Assembly (NCBI GenBank): GCA_037954325.1
Contig: JBBMNZ010000026.1
Location: 7,381,501 to 7,445,500, forward strand
Length of the DNA stretch: 64,000 bases
Source of the DNA: Fistularia commersonii
Taxonomy: Eukaryota > Chordata > Actinopteri > Syngnathiformes > Fistulariidae
Direction: 5' to 3'
Shown here: one piece after another, positions 1 to 12,700 of the stretch
Layout of the letters: each line of letters starts with the position of its first letter
Numbering within the stretch: the first letter of the stretch is position 1
Position numbers and translations under genes: made by a program
The notes under the pieces: model-generated
Database searches by the model: none
Told to the model about the DNA's origin: nothing
The model's input: only the letters and a program-made list of their open reading frames with translations

Positions 1-46
1 ACGTTATCTGAATCTGCACGGCCTCCTGCCTCTGAACGCACTCACA
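1..46 (-). CDS. epg5: epg5 exon 29, partial at window edge
   Basis: An acceptor (TTCCAG) precedes an open frame that starts CECVQRQEAVQIQIT in phase 0, continuing from NITVT at the end of exon 28. The human protein has FEGMYKNEAISQQLHV at the equivalent place, a weak but length-compatible match. It is cut by the window edge, so the assignment rests mainly on the splice site and phase. Confidence 0.5.
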
Positions 47-134
47 CTGGAACCAGAAACACAACCAGGACTCATTAGCGATGCACGGCGAAGACTTTTT
101 TTTTTTAACAACGTAACTTTAGCGTGTTGCTGCG

Positions 135-166
<32 letters not shown>

Positions 167-3100
167 CAGCAGGGGATGAGCATTACGGTGACGGTGATGT
201 TTGCCGGCCCCTGGCACGGCTGTCCCGCCTTCCCTTTGCACTCCAGGGTCATGGTGACTTGCTCAGGCCGGTTCTTGTAAAGCAGAGGGAGACTCTCCAG
301 GAGCTCCTGCTCCATTGCCACCTGCTGGGCTTCGCAGGCCACTGCGATCCTGGAACCATGCGAATTGTCCATAAATGCAAGGTGTGGTTGCTAGAAAAAT
401 TGTGAAAATAGTGAAATTGGTGTAATTTAAGAGTACCTGGCTTGGTCCTGCAGAACGCTGAGGTCTTTCCTCAGCAGCTCCTCGGCTGCTTTAGTGTCGG
501 TGAGACACGCTGCGGGGATTTCGGCCACTGGAGCTTTGTGCTGCTGCAGCTGCGGCGCCGGACGCGGATCTGGATGCTTCTGCAGGTTGGAGAGGATTCG
601 TTCCTTTGCTGAACAGAGAGAGAATGTGATTAGCTTTTTGATTTTACTATGCAGAGCCCCCCCCCCCCAAAACTCACCTTATATATTTTTAGATTTATAT
701 AAATATTACTATTAACTCTTAAAATGATTGATTCAAATGTAAAGCAATGCCCAATTGATATAACTACAAATGATAACACCAATAGGACCCTGCCCCAAAA
801 TTGATTGATGAGACCCTTGCTGTATTGATTTACTGTTTGTTTTACATTACTATTATTATTATTCATTTGTGGTAAGGGTATTGATATTGTGCTTAATTCT
901 TTTGTGTATTTTGATTATTACTATTATTTTATTTTTTATTGTATATATATGAAAATGAGCTGGAGGTAGTATTTTCCATGTATTATTATTATTATCATTA
1001 ATTCACATATTTGCAGAATGTTTTCTGTAAAGGCTATTCATATTACTCTGCTGTACATAAAACCGCCACTACTATCTATTTTCAAAATTCATAGATTTAT
1101 CTGTATGAGTTTTTATGCTGTTAAATCTGTCATCTCTTCACCTTAGTGCCAGTAAATTGTACCTACTCTGCACTTTATAGTTTATTGTGCACTTTTTTAC
1201 TATTATTCGGTTAAATTCATGTCAGTGGGATAGTGAGAAACGTCTTCTTGATTTCTCTGTATGTCTAGTATATGTGGAGAAATTGGCAATAAAGCAGACT
1301 GATTATATTTAAGTTTTTTTCTTTATTCATTCGTAATTTGTTAAGTACGTAAATTAGGTGACAGGTTATCTTATAAATTAAAAACAATGGTAAAGACCCG
1401 TCTATCCGATTTCTTTTTATAAACTGTATGGCAATAAAGCTGACTGATTGTATTTGGTTTTTTTTTTATTCATTTGTGATTTGTTAAGTACGTAAATTAG
1501 GTGACAGGTTATCTTATAAATTAAAAACAATGGTAAAGACCTGTCTATCCGATTTCTTTTTGTGAACCGTATGTAAAAAGCTGATGAGGGCACGCCATAT
1601 GAAATCAAGCCTTGGGCCGGCACCGCTTGTGAGGCAGATTTGTCTCAGTACCGTTGCTGAGACTGGTGTAGTCTGCCAGGCCGGGGTCTGGAGCCTGCAG
1701 GAAGGTTGGCTCGCTCTGCACCTTCTCCCAAAGAGACAAAACCTCCCTCTGATCAAACTGCAGACGCTCCTGGTCCAGGTACTCGAGCCATAGTTCCTGC
1801 ATGGAAAAAAAAACAAAAAGACACGCGAAACACCGATTCATATTTATGGGCAATGTTATATAAAAACAAATTCTATCCAGGAAGCGTCGGAGAGCTTACT
1901 CATGAATCCGGATAAACATCGGGAAAAGATCTCCTCCGCGCGCAAAGAAACACCCACCTGCTGCCGTTGCATGACCTGCGCCAGTCTGTGTGGCTCATAC
2001 TCCGGAGGGAGAGAGGGAAGATACACCTCTTGCTTCAGCAGAGTTTCGTCCTCCAGCCAAACGGCAAAGACGGCGAATAACCTGGAGGCAAACACGCGGC
2101 TCGGGATGTCACGGAGTGTCTTGATACACTGCTTGAGAAAACGTCAATGCACACCTGACCAGCTCCGTGTGCAGCTGAGGGGAGGTGAGATGGGGCCCGT
2201 GGTGACTGTCCTCGTTTTCTTCGCGTGGGCCGTCGGACGAAGGCGTGCGCACGGGTGGCACTCGAAGGGCCTGGCTAGCGGCGTGATGGAAGTCGGACAC
2301 TTCCTGTATCCTCTGCCTCAGGTCTCGAAGCAAAGCGGCCTGAGAGGAGGCCTGGAAAAACCTCCGGCCGATACATCCGCTTGCAAGCAGCCTGAAAGAT
2401 GCATTCAGATAAACAACAACATCCTCGATTTTAATTGTCATTTCTTTCGTGGTCGCTCCGGTTGGACGTTTTGTGCATCGTACCCGTACTCAGGCCCGGG
2501 CTGTCTGAGGTAGAGTTGCAGGAACTTCTGCCACACCAGGGGGATAAGAGGATGGTCAGGGGGCGTGGCCAGGGCCTGACACGCCCAGCGGTACACCTGC
2601 AACCGCTGCAGGGATGGTGCAACTGCCAACTTCAGCCTCTGCTGCACCCTCTGTTGACATACGGACAAAGCAATGGTAAACAGTGTATTCTCTGGCAAGT
2701 CTTAAAGTGGAAAAATACCATCCAACCAACCGAATGTATTTACCTTTAAGGCTTGTTCTGGTGAGATGTTTGGCTCTGACAGGAGCTCGTGCTCCAGACG
2801 TCGTCTGAGCTGCGACTCTTCCTCGCAAACACCCTCCATATTCAGCACAAACCAGGCGAACCAAACCTACCAAAAAACGAACAAACGCTGATTCGGTCAG
2901 GACGGAGAACTTCCGCAGATGGGATCTCTGTAGGCCCCTTGAACTCTCACCTCCGCACTCAACGACTGGCCCTCTATGAAGGAAGGTGTGGCGTTTCCGG
3001 AAATCCAGCCGACCAAAGTGGAGAGCAGACTCCGGTCTCCATGGTAACCTAGAGCACTCTGTGGAGTGGGATGCAAATTAGGAGGTCCAGTTATTTGTCT

Positions 3101-6100
3101 CATTGCATTCTTGTACCATTCATATTTTCTTAATGGCATTATTATGCCGTCGCACCAGCGAAGATAATTTAAATTCACCTGCACACACGATGTGCCATCT
3201 CATATAAGAGACTCTTCACACATCATGACAATTTATGCTAATATCAAGGTGAAGAGGGTCAATCTTAAAGCATCTCACAGCTTCTGTCCTGTTTTACCCG
3301 CGATACTCATGCAATTTCGACGTTATTGAAATTGAAACATTGCGCGAGAGTCCCAAAAAGACCCGCTTGCGAAAACTTCCCACACACCTTATGTTGTTGG
3401 TGCAGCAGTTTCAGCACGCATTCCTCCTGGCGGTGAATGAACGCGGCAAAACAGATCTGATCCATGAGAAACAGCACTGTTTTATCGCGGTACCAGAGGT
3501 GCTGCTGGGTCAAAATCCCCACCCAGAACTCCAGCACTGCCGTGGCTCCAACACGTCCTGGAAGCGAACTCTCCACCACGTGGTTCTAAAGGGCGAAACA
3601 CGAGTAAAAATTTGATCTGCGATCCATCAGTTTGTGATATCAGTTTGTGCAATATTTCCATTTCACTGTGCAATATTCAGAACTGTGCAATATGTCATCT
3701 CATAACAGCTACACTACAAGTTTCTCTTCTATCATACTATTGTGCACTCCTTACCTCACTTGTTACTAAGACACTTATAGTTTTATCACTGTTTACTAAG
3801 ACACTTTATAGTTTCACTGAGACACTTTATAGTTTATAGTTTATTTTTATTTCTAATTCTGCCTTTTCTTTTATTATTCATTACTGTTATATTTTCTGTA
3901 ACTCTGGCACAGCAATTTCCTTCGGGATTAATAAAGTTGTTCTTATTCTTATATTCTATCCATTCTTCTGATGCCTGGAAACCAACTTTTATCTTTTCTT
4001 ATTTTGAACGCACCTGAATGACACTGTTGAGGAGTCTGACGTTATCGCCGTAGGTGGTTCCCGTGAGGAGGGGTGCTACCCGGTGTGTGACCTGCTGCGT
4101 CACACCTTGCGGGCACACACTGTCGCACTGCAAGAATAGCTGGATGCAGCTGACGAACCTGCCGTTGCGTGAGAGGACACAAGAAACGGGGAAACGGAAA
4201 TGTTTCGTGGGATAAAAAAAATAAAGAAATACATTTAAAAAAATGATAATAATCGAGATTTCTCCGTGATTCGCTGTTCAAGTGTGTATCTAGGCTCACT
4301 CGGCGTTATTGAGTAGGTAGAAGCTGAGAGGGTAGGTCTGAGGTAGGATGTTGTCGAGAAGATGCACAGCCGCCCTCAGGTGGCGAGACTGAATAAGACT
4401 CTTCAGCAACCCCACTCCCTCGGTGCAGAAGTGTTCAAGACTAAAAAAAAACAAAAAACAAAACAGCGATTAGCATAATTGTATGACTAAGTGATTGTGC
4501 TAGGCTTGCATACCTATGTCCCACTGTTGTCATGGCGATGGACAGGTAGCAGCCGATCGGGATGCCTGCTTTTACGGCTCGCAGGACAGAGTGCATGCTC
4601 GGCGCGTGTGTGAGTTCCGGCGGCGGATTGGACGACGAAGCGGGGACCAGCCACGCCCCTTTTAGGTTCTGGGCATTTCTGTGAACCTTCAGCCTCAGCA
4701 GCAGCTGCCAGGCCCACTGGTTGAAGGAAGCTTCCGGAGATATGCCCAAGCGAAGGACGCTGGCGAGGTAAGACACCTGATCGAAGGAAAGGAGACGGAA
4801 AGCGGGAATATTTGGCGCGGCGGTTGACACGTTTCAGAGACACGAGTTGCCCGCCGGCTAACGCTGTTACCTGTTTGATTCCTTCCGATATGAGGCCACT
4901 GTAGGGTTTGTCCGTGAGGTACTTCTGATAGGCTTCGGCCACCAGCAGAGCCACCTCTGTGTGGAGGGATGAAGACAGAGCCAAGGAGCCTTCCTGCAAG
5001 CCAAAGCCGTCACCAACGGGATATTTAGGCAAAATTTTAAAACTGTAACAGGACGCTCACAAAAAATTTGATGCAAATAGACGGACTTGAGAGTAGCCCC
5101 AGTCGAGTCCCTCCAGTATCACGCAGGCGAGCCGATTCTCCACGGCTGGCAGGGGGTACTGGAGCAACCATGCTCCCATCACACAGATCTCCTCCGGTTG
5201 TGGTCTCCACCGGCTAAGAGGCAGCTCTTTACACAGGTATAGTACCGCCTGACACAAAAAAACAGCTTTTTTGAGTTTTCACCCTACCAGATCGCCTCTG
5301 CGGACACTTCAAACAGCTTACGACACAAACAGTGAGGTAGCTCACAAAAAAAAAAAAAAAAAAAAAAAATACAAAAATGAACTTGCCATCCCGACAGTTT
5401 GAACAGTCTCTCTCAGCCTCTCGAGAAGCACAGAGATGACGTAGGGATGAGCTGTTGCGATGGTAGCCAGCAACTCCCTGCCAACCTTGGAGTAAATTTC
5501 TCTGGTAGAGACGCTGACGTAGGACACCTGGAACAAAAAGCATCAGAGTAGAGATCCACAATTGACTTTTTCCGACATCTTTGAACCCCGTTGGGCATCA
5601 CTGTCGCGTACCTGGTAAATTAGCAGAGCGATAGTTGTGACAAAGGCTGGGTCCGAGTACTGGGTGGGGGTGGCCATGTGGGCCAGCGCGGTGAGGAGTG
5701 AGATCCCGTCCGAGCTGTTCAACTCGCACAGCCAGCTCTCAAACCTCTGCTGGTGCTCCGGGTCTGCGGTGGGGGACGATATGTAAGTTGTAAGTCTAAA
5801 GATCCTGTTTAATGCTACGTGCAAGCGTGAATTTCACTCCGCGGATTTAGCACGTCACCTTTGAGAGCCTGAATGCAGGATTGCGTGTCGTTGCCGGTGC
5901 CGAGAGTTTCCACTCCCTCTGTTTCCGCGCACTGCATGACATAAAGGACCCTCCACAACATGGAGCTGGACAGAGTCCCATACGGCATTTCAGACATGAA
6001 CAACCAGATCCCCAGCCTGTAAGAGTGATTGGCGCGAAACACAAAAATGTAAACGCTCATCATGGAAATACCTAAACTTGAGGTGTCTTGAGATCTGAAC

Positions 6101-6731
6101 CTCACCTCTTGTTTCTGAGGACGTGAAGAACGGCCCTGAGGAAGAGATGATCGTATTCCACCTGCAGCTTGTCCAGAGACAGCGTGTGCGCGCCGGAGCC
6201 GGTTCCGCCGGGACCGTTCACGCTCATGAACTGGGCCCAGTGATCGCTGACGTAACAAACGGTCATTCTGTGCGTGAAGGGACAAGACAACTGATTAACA
6301 TGGATCTTTTTCGCCGGATATGCATCACTGTTGGCCCATAACGCCGCGGCACCGACCTTATGATTTGTCCTATTCGCTTCACCAGCTGTCTGTATCGCGC
6401 TCTGTTATAGGTTCGCAGGCCGAGAGCGAGGATTTCAATGAGCGAAGACGCAAACGCAAACATGCGCATCATCTTCAGACTGGAGCAGGCCAGAGGCTCA
6501 TACACACCTAGAAAACATGAGAGCTGCGTCATTTCACTCTTAGGTGTGCGGGACGGACGGACTAGAGAGATTCATTTACCCTGCTTGCTCATGCCCAGCA
6601 TGTGCGAGTAGAGCTGCTGAAATGGGAACTGGGTCAGCAGGGATATAAGGTCCTCCTCACACAGTAGCAACCAGCTGCTTTCTGGATCCTCGTCCTCCGC
6701 GCAGAAAGAGCATCGTCATCGTCAAACGTTC

Positions 6732-6762
<31 letters not shown>

Positions 6763-9700
6763 ATCGAACAAACCAGATTTGTTGTGAAATTTTCATATGA
6801 AAAAAAAAAATGTAATCGCAGGAAATGCATGAATGACACCAGGCGCGTTGCAAAAAAAAAAACGTGACAAAGATACAAAGTACATTTCGGATGGGAGAGT
6901 TAATTTGTGCTGAGAAATAAGAAAAAACAAAATAAAAAGCATAAACAATACGGAACTAATTATCAACATGCTCGGTGACTCAGGTTTTCTACAAATACAA
7001 ACTACAAGTAATAAAGTTTAGTACTTTAATAAGTACCACAATTAATGATACTACTCCTAAGATGTGAACACCACCAGGAACCTTACCTAGTATTTCTACT
7101 GACTAACAAGAATTTATATCTATTCACATTAATTGCTGTTTTTGCAAATTACTGTTTTGTGGAGGTTTTCAAATCATTCAAAGCAAATGACTGCGGCAGT
7201 TGTGATTTTTGAAGCACCCGACTGATATTCAAAGGGGCCATCGATTTTTCTTTGAGTTTTTTTTTTTTCCGGACTGTGACTCAGCCTCTCGCAGTCCAGA
7301 CCAGAACATTTTGCTTTGTAAATCGTCATCTGAGGTTCTCCGACACCCTGATGGGCCAATTTCTGAACAAAAACGCCCACAAATACAAAAGAGTCTACAT
7401 CTGTTGAAAGTGTAAAACCAATTTACCATATCGTTTTTTTTTTGTTTTTTTTTTTTGATAACCACATGGTTGAAGATCTGTCTCTTGAAAATTGTTATTG
7501 GTCTTATTTTTTGAAGATACCTCTTCCCCTCCTTCGTCCACCAGTGTCCAGTTGCCTGACTCGGGTCCAGATGACGCCGAGCTCTGGCTCTCACATGGTT
7601 TCATGTGGCCAAGAAACTCCGCTCGGTGTCTGGATCAAAACAACAGGAATGCCGCCAGTTAGACACCCAAGGCTGGAAGACCCCGATAGGACGATCTGGG
7701 ATTTTATTTAGACCCCAAAAGTGTAAGGATGTCTTTATTTACCTTACAGGTGACATTAATATTGCCAAAGCTTGCATGAAATCCTGCAATCCGCAGCTGC
7801 TCCCCCAAACCTGGATCTGAGCAGACGAGTCCGATCATCAATATCATGATTGACTATCGTGCCAAAAAGAGACAGCGTTTCGCTTCCGAACTGACCTGGA
7901 GGAAATGCGTGGCCCACTTGCCCACCTCGGCGGGACAGCACAGCAGGTGGCACAACAGGTACAGGTGTTCTCCTGACACTCCAACATGCAGCAAGACTGC
8001 CACCTGCAGATTAGGGGGAGCAAAAAAAAAAATTTAAACCTGAAATATCCCATACTCGCTCCCCGGGACGTGACGAATGATGCCATACCAATCTCTCCAG
8101 CCAGTGATGGATGTCAGTCTGGAACTGTGCGTCGTCGAGAACTCTTCGGGTGAAGCTGAAAAGGACGCTGATTGCCTCTTTCAGGGGCTGGAGGGAACAA
8201 GGCTGCGTTCGGCTGCCTGCACAGTCTGATATTGGAATCAGAATCAGAATACTTTATTGATCCGGGAGGGGGGCTATTGCTCCAACTCACAGAGTACAGC
8301 TAAAAAATATAAGCATCGACATGAAAAGAAACAAAATTATAAATAAAACCCAATATGAAAGTAAACATAAGGGTATGTTGAAGTATATACAAGTATATTT
8401 TCAAGTATATGTGTATTATTCCAGGTTATTGCACTATTATTATTCGATACAGGTTATCGCACAAATGGAAATTATCGCACATGGTCATTTCAGCGACTGC
8501 CACCTGATTGAGGAGTTATTCGGTTGGAATATCGAAAAAACAAACGGGCGAAAGGGAAAAACGAAACCTGTTCATTTTGATCGCCTCTACATGTTCGACA
8601 ACGGCGGCTCTCTAACCTTTGAGCAGGCGATGCAGGTACGATTCCACCTGGAGGTGAGACAGCAGAGCGGTGTACGCATGCAGCGCCACCTTCTGATGGA
8701 ACAGCTCGCTCCGAACTTCGAACAGCCTCTTGAGCTCGGCCAGCACGCTCTGGCTAAAATCTGCCTGCTGGAATCGGTGGTAGCCGCACACCTTGGACTG
8801 ATCCGCACACACACCCTGAGGGAAAAAAGTTGTACAATGTATATATTTATACATTTCGGTCTGTCATCTTTTCACCTTACCAGTAGTTTGTGCCTGCATA
8901 CACTTTATACTTTAATGTTTACTGTTTAATTCGGACTCTATTATTATCTTGCTAATTTCTCATCTCCCTCCATGAGCTGCCACCTTACTGTGGAGGAGGG
9001 ATTTGCACGTCCCAGTGATCCTGGGAGCTATGTTGTCGGGGGATTCATGCCCATTTATGTCCCAAGGCAAACAGGTCCCAGGTGAGGGACTAGACAAAGC
9101 GTGGCTCTTCAGGAGACCCTCCTGAAAAACACAAACGTTGGACCTAGTTTTCCCTTGCCCAGATGCAGGTCACCGTGGCCATAACTGGGAGCCAGGCCCG
9201 GGGGCAGGGCTCGATAGCGAACGCCTGGTTGCCGGGCCTTCATCCATGGGGCTTGACTGGGCACAGCCTGAAGGATCGACATGGGTCCCCTGGGCTCGAC
9301 ACTCACAGGAAGGGCCAAAGGGGGTCGGATGCAGTGTGAGCCGGGCTGTGGCCGGAGCGGGGGGGACCCCGGCGGTCCGATCCTCCGCTGCAGATCTGGC
9401 TCTTGGGACGTGGAATGTCACTTCTCTGGTGGGGAAGTAGCCCGAGTTGGTGCGTGAGGCTGAGAGATTCTGACTAGATATAGTCGGACTCACCTCAACA
9501 CACAGCGTGGGGTCTGGAACCAGGCCTCTACCCAACCGTCTTGGGGTCCCTAGAGGAGCTGATAGAGAGTGTTCCTTTGGGGACTCCCTCATTCTACTTG
9601 GAGACTTCAACGCTCACTTGGGCAACAACAGTCCAACTTGGAAAGGCGTGGTTGGGAGGAACGGTCCCCTGATCTAAACCTGAGTGGTGGTCTGTCATTG

Positions 9701-12700
9701 GACTTTTGTCCATTTGTGCACTTGGCATCAACACACCTTAGGCCACAGTTCTTTGATCGACCTCGTGGTCGTATCGTCGCACTTGCAGCCGCTTGTCCTT
9801 GACACTCGGGTGAAGCGAGGGGCAGAGGCGCCAAGTGATCATCACCTGGTGGTGAGCTGGGTTTGATGGTGGGGGAGGATGCCGGTCAGACCTGGCAGAG
9901 CCAAACGTAACGCGAGGGTCTTCACGGAACGTCTGAGTCCCCTGTCAGAAGGAGTTTCAACTCCCACCTCCGGCACAACTACAACCACGTCCCGAGGGAG
10001 GCGGGGGACATTGAGTCCGAACGGGCAAAAGGCAAAGCTCTCAATTTTCCCGGTCGAGCTACGTTCCCACCCTCACCTATGGTCACGAGCTGTGGGTCGT
10101 GACCAAAAGAACGAGATCGCGGATATATGTTTTCCCCCGCAGGGTGGCCGGACTCTCCTTAAGGGATATGGTGAGAAGTTCAGATGTCGGAGTAGAGCCG
10201 CCGATCCTGTGTATAGAGAGGAGTCAGATGAGGTGGCTCGGGCATCTGGTCAGGATGCATCTCCATCTGGGAGGAGACCACGGGGAAGACCCAGGACACG
10301 ATGGAGAAACTATATCTCCAGGCTGGCCTGGGAACTCCTTGGGGTCCCTCCAGACGGGCTGGACCATGTGGCGGGGGGGAGAGGGAGGTCCAGGCATCAC
10401 TGCTCCGGCTGCTGCCCCTGTGACCCGACTCCGGATCAGCACGGGAAGATGGATGGATAATTTCACATCACCGTGAGATTGTAAGAAACATCATCGCAAT
10501 TCCTCTGTATGTCTAGTCCATGTTGAGAAAATTGACAATAAAGCTGACTTTGACTTGACGGGTTGTTATCAGTGGCGCAGTACGTTGTTATTTATCATGA
10601 TTTACAAACAAGAAAAAAAAAATACAAACAAAAAAAAAAACGCACCTGGAGTGTCAGCTGTTCATCCCTGAAGCTCCAGAGACGATTCTGCGTGCTCTTG
10701 CAGTCAGACGACTGCGTGTGCAGCTGTGTGTGCGACTGGGTCAGCTGTCGGCGACAGCGCCAGTAATTCTGCAGCAATTCAGCCAGCTCGTGGTTCTCTT
10801 GCCTGGCCAGGCCACAGAACTGGGCTGCGCATACTTCCACACCCTCCAGCAAAGCGCCCAACCCTCCACCTGGCTCCCACACACTCAGCTGCTCGGGAGA
10901 GAATGGCTACAAAGGAAAAACACGCAGTGTCCTTGGTCATTATTATCTTGCTTGGGAAGATATTTATGAAACATGATATGAGCGCAGCACAGAAGGGCAG
11001 AGGGCTTTCATGTTGGTATGAGATTAAGAAAAAATTAAATATTATATCGGGAAAGTCACCAAAGGGAAAAAAAAAAAGCTAATCTAATCTCTGCACTCTT
11101 CATACAGCACTTAAAAAACATTTTTAATTCAAGCTATTGACAATTTCTATGTATTTGCAGAGAATGACATATCATATCAGTACAACTTCCATGACCCTTG
11201 ATAAATTTACCAGTTATTTCTGTGACATTATAGATACAACCTTATTATCCATGCCAAGTAAAAGAAATTTGTCATTGACAGGCACTGAATAGGTCGGTTA
11301 AAGAAACCTTACAACCAATTTTCCCACAAAATTTACACGATATTTTGTGGGAAAATTGGTTGTAAGGTTACACGATACGTGATGGTGGTTGTTCAAAGTA
11401 CGGATAGCAGCAGGAATAAAAAAGATTTTATGTTTTTTTTTTTTTTTTTCCTGGGCCGGTGGGACTTTGCAACGACAAATTGAAGGTGAGTGCAGATTCT
11501 CAATGATTTGAACACCAGAGCCAGAGTGCTCCTACTAATATTAAACTACCATAGAAAGAATAAATCGCATAAAAGGTAATTCTTCTCATAGCTCTTAGTC
11601 TTAAACACAATAAGACTGCACATTCTGTTTTGGGGTTACTGTATGAGTTCCTTACACATCACAGATTTATCATTTCCCAGAGGAGACATCAACAAGTGTG
11701 GCCCCAATACTATGGAAAAGGCGCTAAAGAAGAATGAGTCCAAAAACTTGAAATCAAAACTACCTAAATCTGCAAGCATTAACTAATCCAATATTAGTTT
11801 TTTAATCACATTTTTTCTGATATGTATTTATCTTACTGCTGCACATTGGTAACTACCTCCACTGCACTATCCAACATCTGCTGTGTGTGAATTGAAATTT
11901 CTCCAACTGTTGGATGATTACAGGAATATTCTATTCTATTATATTCTATTGTGTATTGGGAGTATGCATTACCTGAGTCTCTGTTGCTGTCTTGGGCAAT
12001 TCTGGGTAGAGTATGCTCTTGGACAATACAGTTGCAGACTCCAGAGGCTGCAAACTAGGAGGGGAAGACTCCTGCTCAGGGAGAGCTAATACCGCGGGTC
12101 CTTTCTCACAGCTTTTCATTGCTTCCCCACAGAGCTGCATCACAGAGCCTTCTTCAAATGTAGATAGAGCGGGATAGAGCGCGGGAGCACTGGGGACATT
12201 TTGGATCTCTAATTGCGTTGTAACACTTGCCAAATTCCACGACTGCTCATCTGCTCCCGTGCCCGTGCTCTCTGATGTACCTTGTTGCTCAGCAACCAAA
12301 ACCTCTCCTCCCCCATCCGTTTCATCCTCCTTTCTTGACTCCGTCAGATGCATTTGGACTTGTGCCGACTGTGACAAATCCAGAGCCGAGTGCAGGGTCT
12401 TGGCCAACACTGATGTCGATAATGAGTCCGATAAAGTGGCCTGCTCCCTCTCTGAGATCAGATCCGCTGTCTGTGATGCGGTGTCAGGAGCCAGAACGGC
12501 ATCCGGGCTCTTTTCTTCCGTCTCATGACAGGGCAGGCTGAGAGGGATGCTGATGAAGTCTGAATCACCGACCTCATTGTGGACAGCTAATGGTGTGACC
12601 TCTCTTTTGTCTTCCTCTGCTGCCCTCTGTTTCTTGGCCAGCTGAATAAATAAATCAACAACCGGAAATAAATTAAACCCCTGTCTTTATTTCACAAGCT

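Noticed and set aside
1902..2513. 203-aa plus-strand ORF
   Set aside because: It is antisense to epg5 exons 23-25, which match the known protein in phase.
9879..10476. 193-aa and 125-aa plus-strand ORFs as possible host genes
   Set aside because: They are frames of a deleted LINE reverse-transcriptase C-terminus, bounded by a target-site duplication.
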